From contig NZ_JASXSI010000023.1 in assembly GCF_030315685.1 (NCBI RefSeq), positions 20,590 to 84,589 on the forward strand: a DNA stretch of 64,000 nt, written 5' to 3'. The notes under the pieces were generated by a model. The model did not search any database, was not told where the DNA came from, and worked only from the letters and a program-made list of their open reading frames with translations. Below, piece by piece: positions 54,176 through 62,753 of this stretch. The translations under genes were made by a program, and so were the position numbers. Source of the DNA: Gordonia sp. ABSL11-1 (GTDB lineage: Bacteria > Actinomycetota > Actinomycetes > Mycobacteriales > Mycobacteriaceae). Numbering within the stretch: position 1 is the first letter of the stretch; every line of letters begins with the position of its first letter.

Positions 54176-55144
54176 ATGACCGACTTGCCGCCCCCCATCA
54201 GCCCCGTTCTCGAGCCAGCGGCCAAGGACCTCTGCGAGCAGACCGATCCGCATCCCCGCATCTACGAGGTCTCTCCGGAGGAGGGCCGAAGAATCCTCTC
54301 CGACTTGCAGAGCGGCGAAGGCGTAGAACGTCCCGAGGTCGTTGAAGAGTGGGTCGACGTCGACGCCGGACAGTGGGGGACCGTCCGCACACGCATCATC
54401 CGGCCAACTGGGACCGATGGGTTGCTTCCGGTTGTGTTCTACATCCACGGGGCCGGCTGGGTGTTCGGTGACGAACACACCCACGACCGGCTTTTCCGGG
54501 AGCTCGCGGTCGGCGCCGGCGCGGCCGGGGTGTTCCCGGTGTACGACAGAGCGCCCGAGAAGGGCTATCCCACTCAGGTCGAGCAGAATTATGCCGTCGG
54601 GCAATGGGTACTCGAGCACGGTGCCGAGCACGGCCTGGACACCTCTCGGATCGCGGTCACCGGCGAGTCGGTCGGCGGGTGTATGTCTGCGGTCTTTGCC
54701 CTGATGAACAAGGACCGCAGCGGAATCGACCTCAGGGCCCAGGTACTCCTCTACCCAGTCGCCGACGCCGACTTCGACACCCCGTCTTACCTGCAGTTCG
54801 CCGAGGGCTACTACCTCACTCGCGATGGTATGAAGTGGTTCTGGGACGCCTACACCACCGACCCGGCGCAGCGCACCGAAAAGTATGCTTCGCCGCTGCA
54901 GGCGTCGCTCGAGGATCTCCAAGGGCTACCGCCGACACTCGTGATCACCGACGAAGCCGACGTGCTGCGCGATGAAGGCGAGCAGTACGCCAACAAGCTG
55001 CGCGAGGCCGGTGTCGAGGTCACCTCGGTCCGAGTGGCCGGCATGGTCCACGACTTCCTGCTCCTGGACAGTCTGCGAGACACCAAGGGCGCCAACGTTG
55101 CCCGACAGCTCGCGATTGATGCTCTGAAGACCGCCCTCCACTAG
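54176..55144 (+). CDS. Alpha/beta hydrolase, hormone-sensitive-lipase family
   Basis: 322 residues. Oxyanion motif FYIHGAGWVFGD (usually HGGG; here HGAG), nucleophile elbow VTGESVGGCMSA, acid in TDEADVLRDEG, base in RVAGMVHDFLLL: the full HSL triad. Cleaves short acyl or aryl esters by family. GAGGAG lies 6 nt before ATG 54176. First of a pair with the DJ-1 protein, downstream of the TetR gene. Confidence 0.9.
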   Translation: MTDLPPPISPVLEPAAKDLCEQTDPHPRIYEVSPEEGRRILSDLQSGEGVERPEVVEEWVDVDAGQWGTVRTRIIRPTGTDGLLPVVFYIHGAGWVFGDEHTHDRLFRELAVGAGAAGVFPVYDRAPEKGYPTQVEQNYAVGQWVLEHGAEHGLDTSRIAVTGESVGGCMSAVFALMNKDRSGIDLRAQVLLYPVADADFDTPSYLQFAEGYYLTRDGMKWFWDAYTTDPAQRTEKYASPLQASLEDLQGLPPTLVITDEADVLRDEGEQYANKLREAGVEVTSVRVAGMVHDFLLLDSLRDTKGANVARQLAIDALKTALH

Positions 55145-55225
55145 GCGTCGACAGCGGCTCCGAGAGGTCCGACCATCCGTGTGTTCAACGGGCCCCTGGC
55201 TGACAACCACAACAGAGAGAACGGC

Positions 55226-55909
55226 ATGCCCACACGCATCCTGAACGTCGTCACCAACGTCGGTCACTATGATGACCCCGATCATCCGACCGGCTTGTGG
55301 CTCTCCGAACTCACCCACGCCTGGCACGTCTTCGATGAGCACGGGTTCGAACAGACCCTGGTCAGCCCGAAGGGTGGTGCCGTACCGCTCGAGCCGCGTG
55401 CGCTGAAGTTTCCCAGCTACGACAAGACAGCCAAGGCCTGGCGCGCCGACCCGGAGAAGATGGCCCTACTGGAGAACACCCTCAGCCCCGACGAGATCGA
55501 CTCCGCCGATTACGACGCCATCTTCTTCACCGGCGGCCATGCGGTCATGTACGACTTTCCCGACAGCCCCGGCCTGCAACGCATCACTCGCGAGATCTAC
55601 GAGCGCGGCAGGATCGTCTCCTCCGTCTGCCACGGCTACTGCGGCCTTCTCAACACCCGACTGTCCGACGGCACATATCTGATCGACGGCAAGAAGATGA
55701 CCGGCTTCGCCTGGCAGGAGGAGGTACTCGCGCGAGTCGACAAGCTCGTGCCCTACAACGCTGAGCAGGTGGCCAAGGAGCGCGGCGCACTCTACGAGAA
55801 GGCCAAGCTGCCGTTCATCTCCTACGCGGTCGTCGACGGTACGCTCGTCACCGGCCAGAATCCTGGATCCGCGAAAGAGACGGCCAAGAAGGTTGCCGCG
55901 CTTCTCTGA
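55226..55909 (+). CDS. DJ-1/PfpI-family protein (Hsp31-like glyoxalase/deglycase)
   Basis: 227 residues. IFFTGGHAVMYDFPDSPG, then the elbow SSVCHGYCGLLN with the nucleophilic Cys next to His, and VTGQNPGSAKETAKKV at the end: the class I amidotransferase-like fold of Hsp31/YhbO relatives that detoxify glyoxals. AGAGAG lies close before ATG 55226. It follows the hydrolase gene by 81 bp in the same direction. Confidence 0.88.
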   Translation: MPTRILNVVTNVGHYDDPDHPTGLWLSELTHAWHVFDEHGFEQTLVSPKGGAVPLEPRALKFPSYDKTAKAWRADPEKMALLENTLSPDEIDSADYDAIFFTGGHAVMYDFPDSPGLQRITREIYERGRIVSSVCHGYCGLLNTRLSDGTYLIDGKKMTGFAWQEEVLARVDKLVPYNAEQVAKERGALYEKAKLPFISYAVVDGTLVTGQNPGSAKETAKKVAALL

Positions 55910-55939
55910 ACACCGCGTCGCATCGACCGTTGCGTCTGC

Positions 55940-56686
55940 CTAGTTCATATCCCGCCCCAGCACGCGTCCCACATGCTCTGCGAACTCGGCCCGAAAACTC
56001 TCGTAGCGCTCACGAATCAGCGCACCCGGCCACGGCTTCGGGCACAGCTCGTCGGGCAACAGCGGGTCCCCCATGATGTGCCGAACGACTCGCGCGGCGA
56101 CCTCGAACCTGTCCTGCATGTCGACGCCACGATCGAGCGCCGCGACCAGCTGGCGCGCCTCATCCGCCCAGGCCGTCGGCGCGAACAATCTCTCAGCGAG
56201 CTCGTCGGCTGGTTCCTCCGGTTCCGCGTTGAACATCGACACGCGCTCGGCAACCACCGGATCGTCCAGGGTCACCTCGAGATTCGTCGGCCGCATCCAC
56301 ACGCCCTCCCGGAGCTCACCGAAGCGCAAGCCGGTCAACGCGGTCCGCGTCGCATTCCGTGTGGGTGCGTCGTCGGACGGCACACTGATCACCGCGAGCC
56401 ACCAATGCCCGTTCCATGGACGCACCGCGGGACGGATCGACTCGTCCTGCCGACGTTGCCGTTCCGACAACCTGCCGCTGAGCCGATAGATGCCGTCGGC
56501 GCGGTCGAGGTCTCCGGCCGCGACCATTCGTGTCAGGGCCACGCGTACCGCGGACTCACCGATCCCGAGTTCGGTTGCGATGGCCAGGATTCCGGCCGAC
56601 GATGCCTGCGCGGGATGGGCACCCAACAACGTGCTGAGGATGGCCGACCGTGCAGGGAGACGCTGCGGTCCGGACGGGCGGGGCAT
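55940..56686 (-). CDS. PaaX-family transcriptional regulator
   Basis: 248 residues. N-terminal winged helix (ARSAILSTLLGAHPAQASS and ELGIGESAVRVALTRMVAAGDL), middle WNGHWWLAVISVP and a C-terminal PaaX domain (DPLLPDELCPKPWPG). PaaX proteins respond to aryl-CoA esters, classically phenylacetyl-CoA. No phenylacetate genes are seen; the neighbouring remnants may be its former targets. Converges on the DJ-1 gene. Confidence 0.9.
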   Translation of the reverse strand: MPRPSGPQRLPARSAILSTLLGAHPAQASSAGILAIATELGIGESAVRVALTRMVAAGDLDRADGIYRLSGRLSERQRRQDESIRPAVRPWNGHWWLAVISVPSDDAPTRNATRTALTGLRFGELREGVWMRPTNLEVTLDDPVVAERVSMFNAEPEEPADELAERLFAPTAWADEARQLVAALDRGVDMQDRFEVAARVVRHIMGDPLLPDELCPKPWPGALIRERYESFRAEFAEHVGRVLGRDMN

Positions 56687-56695
56687 GGCGCGATG

Positions 56696-57126
56696 CTATC
56701 CCGTCGGCCGGTGCGCGCGATCCGTCACGTGGCCGCGCACGATCTGCGACGGGTTCACCCCGTATCGACGGCTGTGGGCCGCGGCGAACCGGCTCGGACT
56801 GCTGAATCCCCACCGGGCCGCGGCGTCGGCGACGGTGACGGCGCCCCTGTCGAGACGAGTTCTCCGTGACCGCTGCGGGAGTGCAGTCGTCCCGACAGCG
56901 GGATGTTGACCTCATAGGCACCCGGGTAGTGGCAGGCGATCGACACCGCCGTTCCCCAGGTGTGTCGGCCGATGGTGGCCCCGCCGAGCTCGACCGTGCG
57001 CAAGGGCAGGTCGACGTCGTCACGGCCGTCGAGGGCGGCCAACTCGTGCGGGAAATACACATCGGCGACGGCCTGATGTGCGGTCTCCCGATCCGGTGTA
57101 CCCACGAGCTGCTCGGATGCGGACAT
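56696..57126 (-). pseudogene. AraC-family regulator with internal deletion
   Basis: The minus strand codes an AraC N-terminal ligand-binding part (ADVYFPHELAALDGRD... to SGHGELVS). Then, in a different frame, comes the end of an AraC DNA-binding domain (VTVADAAARWGFSSPSRFAA, then AHSRRYGVNPSQ), stopping at 56696. About 150 residues of the usual protein, including the first helix-turn-helix, are missing between them. The join near 56857 changes frame, so no active regulator is expected. Confidence 0.75.
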
Positions 57127-57345
57127 CGTCTTTGTGTTCTACCGCATGCCGGTGTCGCTGTGCGATCCACATCACAGATTGCTCGCGCGATCCGTCTCGC
57201 AGTCGCGCAATCGGTATCGATCCGCGCCACGACTGTCCATGGCGTCTGTCGGCACCGGGCATCACTGCCCGACCGAGGAGCACAGTCACCCGACCGAGGA
57301 GCACAACCCGCGACCACCACCGTTTCCCGGCTCGACGACATCACC

Positions 57346-57901
57346 ATGACCCAACTCGAGCGCAATCCGTACCCGATATACGAGCGCCTGCGTGCCGAGG
57401 TCCCGCTCGCCTACGTCCCCGTCCTCGGCTCGTATGTCGCCAGCACCGCGGAGATCTGCCGCGAGATCGCCACCAGCGACGACTTCGAGGCCATCATCAC
57501 CAAGGCCGGTGGCCGCACCTTCGGGCATCCAGCGGTGATCGGTGTGAACGGACCGATCCACGCCGACCTGCCGACCGCGAGATCCATCTGTATCACGGTG
57601 TGCGCCATCGTGGGGAACTCTACGCGGTCGACTTTTGGGAGTCATTGGCGCGCAACCATTCCGGCGTGCGCTACGTGCCGCGCCTCAGCCGGGAGGCGTG
57701 GGCCGGGCGGCGCGGATATGTCGGCGATGCTCTCGTGGAGGACTTCGACAGTCTGCGCGGTCATGTCGCGTATCTGTGCGGGCCGCCCGCAATGGTCGAT
57801 GCCGGGGTCAAGGCGTGCAAGCGTCGTCGGATGCCGAGCCGCAAACATCTCGGCGAGAGAAGTACACCCCGGCGCCCGTCAGCGATCTCGCTCCGGCGTG
57901 A
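57346..57901 (+). pseudogene. Remnant of a P450-and-reductase system
   Basis: Frame 1 from ATG 57346 codes a cytochrome P450 N terminus (MTQLERNPYPIYERLRAEVP to VNGPIHADL, about 78 residues). At about 57580 it runs, in another frame, into the NAD-binding half of a ferredoxin-type reductase (IHLYHGVRHRGELYAVDFW, VAYLCGPPAMVDAGVKAC), and then into a third frame (KYTPAPVSDLAPA) ending at 57901. The P450 heme region and the flavin part are missing. This is a deletion fusion of two genes, or of one self-sufficient P450, followed by a frameshift. Confidence 0.75.
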
Positions 57902-57999
57902 GCACCGCGATGATTGAGTTCCCGCAGGACGGGTACCCGCTTCTGTGCGGGGGCATGGCGCTGCCCGAGACGAGCTATCCGACATCGATGGGAGCGTGA
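57898..57999 (+). CDS. Possible 33-residue peptide
   Basis: GTG 57898 overlaps the stop of the reductase remnant (GTGA) and opens a short frame whose end reads IEFPQDGYPLLCGGMALPET. It stops 1 nt before the next gene. It looks like a relic of an operon member; I recognise no family. Confidence 0.3.
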   Translation: MSTAMIEFPQDGYPLLCGGMALPETSYPTSMGA

Positions 58000-58000
58000 G

Positions 58001-58210
58001 ATGGCACAGTACCGTGTGGTCAACGCCGACGGCGACGTGATCGACACGAAGGAGTTCTCCGACGCGACCGGTGCGTACGACTGGTTCAAGACCATCGAAG
58101 CACCCGACGACCAGCTCGGTGTTGCGATGCAGGTCCGCGATGAGGGCGAGTGGAAGAACTTCGAGGTGTCCGACGGCGGCACGAACGCGAGCCCGTCGGC
58201 TGACGCCTGA
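58001..58210 (+). CDS. Small acidic protein of unknown function
   Basis: 69 residues: MAQYRVVNADGDVIDTKEFS, then DATGAYDWFKTIEAPDDQLG and a polar tail. Likely cytosolic, beta-rich, no motif recognised. GGAG lies about 7 nt before ATG 58001. It ends the decayed oxygenase segment, just before a terminator, and is the only intact gene there. Confidence 0.65.
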   Translation: MAQYRVVNADGDVIDTKEFSDATGAYDWFKTIEAPDDQLGVAMQVRDEGEWKNFEVSDGGTNASPSADA

Positions 58211-58252
58211 GCCGGTGCGCTGAGGACAGCGCGGCCGCCCAGCAGATACGAG

Positions 58253-58286
58253 GAGGCCCTGACCAGGAATCCATGGTCAGGGCCTC
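58253..58286. terminator. Bidirectional terminator between small gene and tRNA-Pro
   Basis: GAGGCCCTGACCA (58253-58265) pairs perfectly with TGGTCAGGGCCTC (58274-58286) around an 8-nt loop, then TTCT. It follows the 69-residue gene by 42 bp and lies 22 bp beyond the tRNA 3' end on the other strand. Confidence 0.85.
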
Positions 58287-58307
58287 TTCTGCTATCTCAA
58301 CCTAGCG

Positions 58308-58381
<74 letters not shown>

Positions 58382-58580
58382 TGTGTAGCCTGCGATAGCT
58401 TACCCCCACCACCGCCAAGGGACTAAATCGCCTGGTCGGGCACTGTTACACGAGCTGACGCCAAGGCGAACACTTCGACGCAGTCGGCGCGATTCCGATT
58501 CGTGACGTCGCTCCAAACCTTAAAGTATTTCCGGTACGACTGTCCCTACTTCTCCCTCTCGAACCGAAAGGACACCGGTC

Positions 58581-58997
58581 ATGACCTCGCCGGATCATGA
58601 TGCCAACGTAGGAGCGAAGGAAGGTTTCGCTTTCGGCATCTCGATTGTTGCGTCCGCATTGCTGTTCGTCGCCGGTCTGGTGGCCGTCTTCCAGGGCATC
58701 TCGGCGCTGGCCAACGACAAGCTGTTCGTCGCCGGCCCGCAGTACGTCTATCAGTTCGACCTCACCACCTGGGGCTGGATTCACCTGATCGTCGGCATCC
58801 TGGCGGTCATCATCGCCGGCGGCCTGGCGGTCGGCGCCGACTGGGCGCGGATCGCGGCGATCATCATCGCGTCGATCTCGATCATCGCGCAGTTCCTGTG
58901 GCTGCCCTACTACCCGCTGTGGGCGATCCTGATCATCGCGCTCGACCTGGTGGTCATCTGGGCGGTCGCGACGTGGAAGCCGTCGAACATCGCCTGA
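58581..58997 (+). CDS. Four-helix membrane protein, DUF7144-like (paralog 2)
   Basis: 138 residues. Same plan as the protein at 47368-47784: VFQGISALANDKLFVAGPQYV, TTWGWIHL, FLWLPYYPLWAILIIALD, IWAVATWK. The N-terminal tail differs (MTSPDHDANVGAKEG). AAAGGA lies 8 nt before the ATG. The two genes, 11 kb apart, are probably an old duplication. Function unknown. Confidence 0.85.
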   Translation: MTSPDHDANVGAKEGFAFGISIVASALLFVAGLVAVFQGISALANDKLFVAGPQYVYQFDLTTWGWIHLIVGILAVIIAGGLAVGADWARIAAIIIASISIIAQFLWLPYYPLWAILIIALDLVVIWAVATWKPSNIA

Positions 58998-59041
58998 CCC
59001 ATCCGCATCCTGACCCATCCGTATCCTGACCCATCCGTATC
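58994..59041 (+). repeat. Three direct copies of a 16-bp unit
   Basis: CTGACCCATCCG(C/T)ATC is repeated at 58994, 59010 and 59026. The first copy contains the stop codon of the membrane protein gene. Confidence 0.85.
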
Positions 59042-59094
59042 TCGGGCGGCTCCGAATCGCAGTGGTCCATACCCACTCGAACGGAGCCGCCCGA

Positions 59095-59721
59095 ATGCGT
59101 ATCACCCGCACGATCCGACCCCTGTTCACGCTGTTCGCCACCGTAGCCGTGATCATCGGAGCCTTGGTCGCCACGTCCGCCCCCGCATCGGCGGCGCCGC
59201 TTCAGCCGATCCCGAAGCTCGACACCGAGCGATATCTGGGATCGTGGTGGCAGCTCGCGGCGGTCCCCGCGTTCTTCAATCTCGATTGCGCCAAGGACAC
59301 CAAGGCCACCTACACCCCGATCAATCCGACGACCATCGGAGTGGAGAACACCTGCACGACGTTCACCGGCCAGTCCAACCAGGTCAAGGGCAAGGCCACC
59401 GTCGTCGACCCGGTGACCAAGGCACAGCTGTCGGTGAAATTCCCGCAGGTTCCGGCCAGCATCGATCCGGGGAACGCACCGAACTACATCGTCGCCTGGA
59501 TCGCCGACGGCGCCGCCCCGACCGACCCGTACCGTTTCGCGGTCGTCGGAGATCCCACCCGCGCGTCCGGATTCCTGCTGTCCCGTGACAAGGTCGTCCC
59601 GACGTCGACACTGCGCATACTCCGCGGTGAGATCGAGAAGGCCGGCTTCAACTCGTGCACGTTCCTGGTCTCCCCGACCACAGGCGGACGAACCGATCAG
59701 TCACCTCTCTGCCTCGTGTGA
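59095..59721 (+). CDS. Secreted lipocalin (Blc-type)
   Basis: 208 residues. A signal peptide (RITRTIRPLFTLFATVAVII..., cut near ASAAP) precedes a lipocalin: KLDTERYLGSWWQLAAVPAF is the GxW motif region, with KATYTPINPTTIGVENTC next. Family members bind lipids or small hydrophobic molecules at the cell surface. Cysteine pairs (NLDCAKD, ENTCTTF, NSCTF, PLCLV) suggest disulfides. No lipobox Cys, so it is exported rather than lipid-anchored. Ribosome site GGAG about 9 nt before ATG 59095. Confidence 0.9.
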   Translation: MRITRTIRPLFTLFATVAVIIGALVATSAPASAAPLQPIPKLDTERYLGSWWQLAAVPAFFNLDCAKDTKATYTPINPTTIGVENTCTTFTGQSNQVKGKATVVDPVTKAQLSVKFPQVPASIDPGNAPNYIVAWIADGAAPTDPYRFAVVGDPTRASGFLLSRDKVVPTSTLRILRGEIEKAGFNSCTFLVSPTTGGRTDQSPLCLV

Positions 59722-59742
59722 TCGCGCGGGTGGTCGCCGCGT

Positions 59743-59787
59743 GGTCTCGATACGCGCCCGGCTCGCTCGCTGCTACTCGACCAGCGG
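59743..59787 (+). repeat. Dispersed palindromic repeat, copy B
   Basis: GGTCTCGATACG is followed by a GGCTCGCTCGCT block and CTACTCGACCAGCG. Lies after the lipocalin gene. The same blocks occur at 4587-4636 (same direction) and 41929-41980 (opposite). Confidence 0.65.
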
Positions 59788-59859
59788 GGGTCGTCGGCGG
59801 CGCGCGTTGCCGTACTCGAGTCGCGGCGACCGACAGCATTGGCGTCGTAGGCTGTCCAG

Positions 59860-60906
59860 GTGACCGCTGACCTCGACAACCGGCGCACCCGATTGCTCGC
59901 CGACGCCTACCGGATCGCAGACGACGTCCTGTTCCCCGCGGCGGCCGAGGTCGACCGCAGCGGCCACATCCCCGCAGCGCATTGGACGGAACTCGCCGAC
60001 GCCGGCCTGTTCGGCATCGCGGCGCCCGAAGAGGCCGGCGGACCGGGCCTGGGGTTCGAGCAGGTCGTCGAGATCCTGGAGGTCATCGTCTCGGGTTGTC
60101 TGTCAACCGGATTCACCTGGCTGCAGCACCACGGCGTGGTGATCTCACTCGCCGGCACGACGAACACGGCACTGCGCGACGAACTCTACGACGACGCCCG
60201 TGCGGGACGTATCCGCGCGGGCGTCGCGTATGCGGGGGTCGTGCCGACTCCGCCGCGGATGCGTGCCACCCGCACCGACCAGGGGTGGGTGTTCGACGGT
60301 CACGCGCCGTTCGTCAGTGGCTGGGGCATCGTCGACGTCCTCCAGGTGTCGGCGCGCGACGTGGACACCGACGACGTGATCGCCGCGATCGTCCCCATCG
60401 ACCCGACTCCCGGGCAGATCGCGGTCAGCCCACTGCATCTCGGCGCCGCGGACGCCTCCCACACCGTGTCGTTGTCGGTCACCGGATTGCCGGTCACCGA
60501 CGACCGCGTCGTCAGCCGGGTGACGCTCGACGACTTCTTCGCCGGCCAGAACATCGGAATCCGGCTGAACGGCACGCTCCCTCTCGGGCTGTTGCGTCGT
60601 TGCACCGCACTGCTCGACACGTCGGGGCACGACGATGCGGCACGCGCGCTCCGCGAACGAGGCGGCGTCGTACGCACCCGGCTCGACGGCGGTCTCGCCG
60701 ACGCCGACGCCCTGATCGCCGCTCGTGCCGAGGCCGCAGAACTCGCGATGGATGCCGCTGGCACGCTGATCGCCGCCGACGGCGGCCGCGCGCTGCTACG
60801 CGGCAGCACCCCCGAACGGCTCGCACGCGAGGCGGTGTTCACGCTCGTGGCAGCCAGCCGCCCCCAATTGAAAGATCTTCTGGTGGAACGCTTCAGCGGT
60901 CTGTGA
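59860..60906 (+). CDS. Acyl-CoA dehydrogenase-like flavoprotein
   Basis: 348 residues, shorter than the usual 380. N-terminal helical part (ELADAGLFGIAAPEEAGGPGLGFEQVVEIL), middle ATRTDQGWVFDGHAPFVSGWG in place of the usual TGxKxWIT motif, then a helical end. The catalytic Glu region is not recognisable, so it may be a divergent dehydrogenase or a monooxygenase-type member. Start GTG 59860 is 6 nt after TAGGCT (leaderless). Its last 14 bp overlap the end of the convergent peptidase gene. Confidence 0.82.
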   Translation: MTADLDNRRTRLLADAYRIADDVLFPAAAEVDRSGHIPAAHWTELADAGLFGIAAPEEAGGPGLGFEQVVEILEVIVSGCLSTGFTWLQHHGVVISLAGTTNTALRDELYDDARAGRIRAGVAYAGVVPTPPRMRATRTDQGWVFDGHAPFVSGWGIVDVLQVSARDVDTDDVIAAIVPIDPTPGQIAVSPLHLGAADASHTVSLSVTGLPVTDDRVVSRVTLDDFFAGQNIGIRLNGTLPLGLLRRCTALLDTSGHDDAARALRERGGVVRTRLDGGLADADALIAARAEAAELAMDAAGTLIAADGGRALLRGSTPERLAREAVFTLVAASRPQLKDLLVERFSGL

Positions 60907-62251
60907 GCCGCGACGCGTACTCCTTCAAGAACGTCGCCTCGACGACGGCCATGTTCTCGATCTCGGTCGGATCGACACTTTCGTTGGGTGCATGGATGAG
61001 GCAGAGCGGCTCTTCGACCCCAAGCAACATGATCTCGGCGTCGGGGTAGGTCTCGGCGAAGACGTTGCACAGCGGGATCGAACCGCCCTGTCCCATGAGC
61101 AGCACATCTGTCCCGTACGCCCGTGACATCGCGTCGACCATCGTGTCGTAACCCGGTCCGGATGTCGCCCCGGTGAACGGGGAGCCGTCGGCCTCCCGCT
61201 CGAACGAGACCTTCACATGCCACGGCGCGACGTCGGTGAGATGGGCGATCAACGCATCCTGGGCGTGCTTGGCGTTCATCCCCGGCGGCACCCGGAGATT
61301 GATGCGCGCCCGCGCCCGCGGCACGATCGACGCCGACGACCCGACCACCGGCGGGCAGTCGATGCCGAGAACGGTCGCCGCCGGCCGTGCCCAGACCATG
61401 TCGGATACGCGGCCGGACCCGAGCAGATCCACGCCGTCGAGGACGTTGGCGTCGGTACGGAACGACTCTGCGGGATAGTCGACACCAGGCCAGGTGGCCG
61501 AGGCGTCGAGTCCGGCGACGGTGGTGTTGCCGTCGGCATCCCGCAACGTCGCCAGCATGGCGATCAACGCCGCCAGCGCGTCGGGTGCCGCGCCCCCGAA
61601 CATCCCGGAATGCATAGCCGACGACAGCGTCTCGACGCTGACGACGATGTTCGCGATGCCACGCAGACTGGTGGTGAGGCTGGGCTTGCCGACCGCGAAA
61701 TTGCCGGAGTCGCAGACGAGTATGGCGTCTGCGCGTAACAGGTCGGGGTGACGGGGGACGAAGTCCTCCATCCCACCGGTGCCCTGTTCCTCAGAGCCCT
61801 CCCCGACGATCGTGATGTTCACCGGGATGTCGCCGTCGAGGGCGCGCAGCGCGGTCAGGTGCATCGCGATGTTGCCCTTGCAGTCCGCCGCACCACGGCC
61901 GTACCAGCGTCCGTTACGCTCGGTCAGCGACCACACGGGCGAATCCCATTCGTCCTCGCCGAGGGGCGGTTGAACGTCGTGGTGGAAGTAGAGGAGCACC
62001 GTCGGCGAGTCGTCGGGGCCGGCGAGATGCCCGGTCACCGCCTTGCTTCCGTCGGCGGTGACGTGGGCGGCGACGTCGGCGAAGCCCACCTCGGTAAACG
62101 CCTCCTGCAGCCAGGAGACCATCTTGTCGCATTCCTCCGGCGGCGACTGCTCCGCATCGTGCACGGACCGGAATCCCACCATCGCCGTGAGATCCGACTG
62201 CGCCTGCGGCATCAAGCCGTGTACCCGTTCGCGTAATGCGTCGTCCGTCAT
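60893..62251 (-). CDS. M20-family dipeptidase/peptidase
   Basis: 452 residues. Metal ligands in LYFHHDVQPP, GAADCKGNIAMH and GEGSEEQGTGG; further LVCDSGNFAVGKPSL and HAPNESVD. This is the M20 carnosinase-like plan, hydrolysing dipeptides or N-acyl amino acids with two zinc ions. Start ATG 62251 is 7 nt from GAGG (an adjacent ATG at 62254 is also possible); the longer open frame to 62551 runs into the IS element and is rejected. Confidence 0.92.
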   Translation of the reverse strand: MTDDALRERVHGLMPQAQSDLTAMVGFRSVHDAEQSPPEECDKMVSWLQEAFTEVGFADVAAHVTADGSKAVTGHLAGPDDSPTVLLYFHHDVQPPLGEDEWDSPVWSLTERNGRWYGRGAADCKGNIAMHLTALRALDGDIPVNITIVGEGSEEQGTGGMEDFVPRHPDLLRADAILVCDSGNFAVGKPSLTTSLRGIANIVVSVETLSSAMHSGMFGGAAPDALAALIAMLATLRDADGNTTVAGLDASATWPGVDYPAESFRTDANVLDGVDLLGSGRVSDMVWARPAATVLGIDCPPVVGSSASIVPRARARINLRVPPGMNAKHAQDALIAHLTDVAPWHVKVSFEREADGSPFTGATSGPGYDTMVDAMSRAYGTDVLLMGQGGSIPLCNVFAETYPDAEIMLLGVEEPLCLIHAPNESVDPTEIENMAVVEATFLKEYASRLTDR

Positions 62252-62423
62252 CATCTGTCCTCGCTCTCGATCCGGTCTTCCCAGGGTGTCATGAGGTCGC
62301 GCCGGTGGACGCCGACTGCGCGGTTCGCGCACGAGGCCACAGCCACCACACGACGACCACCGCGACGACTGAATCGCCCCGGGTTTTGTAGAGACTCTCA
62401 AATCTGTGAAGGATGATGAGAGC

Positions 62424-62742
62424 ATGGTGGCACCGAAGAAGTACGGCGAGGAACTGGGGGGCGGGCCACGCGCATGGGGTGTGAGGCGCGGCGTGATCCC
62501 GACTCGAGTCGTGGCGCGATCAAGCGGATCGCGGATCAGTCGGGGGTGCACCCGGAGGCCCTGCGCACCTGGGTACGCCAGGCCGAGATCGATGGCGGGG
62601 CGCGGGCGGGTACGTCGACCAGCGATGCCGACCGGATCGCCGAACTGGAACTCGGGAACCGAGAGTTGCGGCGCGCCAACGCGATTCTACGGACCTCGGC
62701 CGCGTTTTCGCCGCAGCGGAGCTCGACCGCAAGACGAAGTAG
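62424..62742 (+). pseudogene. IS3 orfA (helix-turn-helix subunit), frameshifted
   Basis: Starts MVAPKKYGEEL at ATG 62424, then loses about 6 residues of the family sequence and changes frame. It continues RRDPDSSRGAIKRIADQ and GVHPEALRTWVRQAEIDGG with RIAELELGNRELRRANAIL (leucine zipper). A further missing base after TSAAF shifts it again; the expected end (AELDRKTK, stop at 62742) is in a third frame. Confidence 0.8.
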
Positions 62743-62753
62743 ACCGGCAGGCG

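Noticed and set aside
62255..62551. N-terminal extension of the M20 peptidase frame into the IS element
   Set aside because: Family homology begins at MTDDALRERV; the upstream part is Arg/Pro-rich and crosses the IS end.
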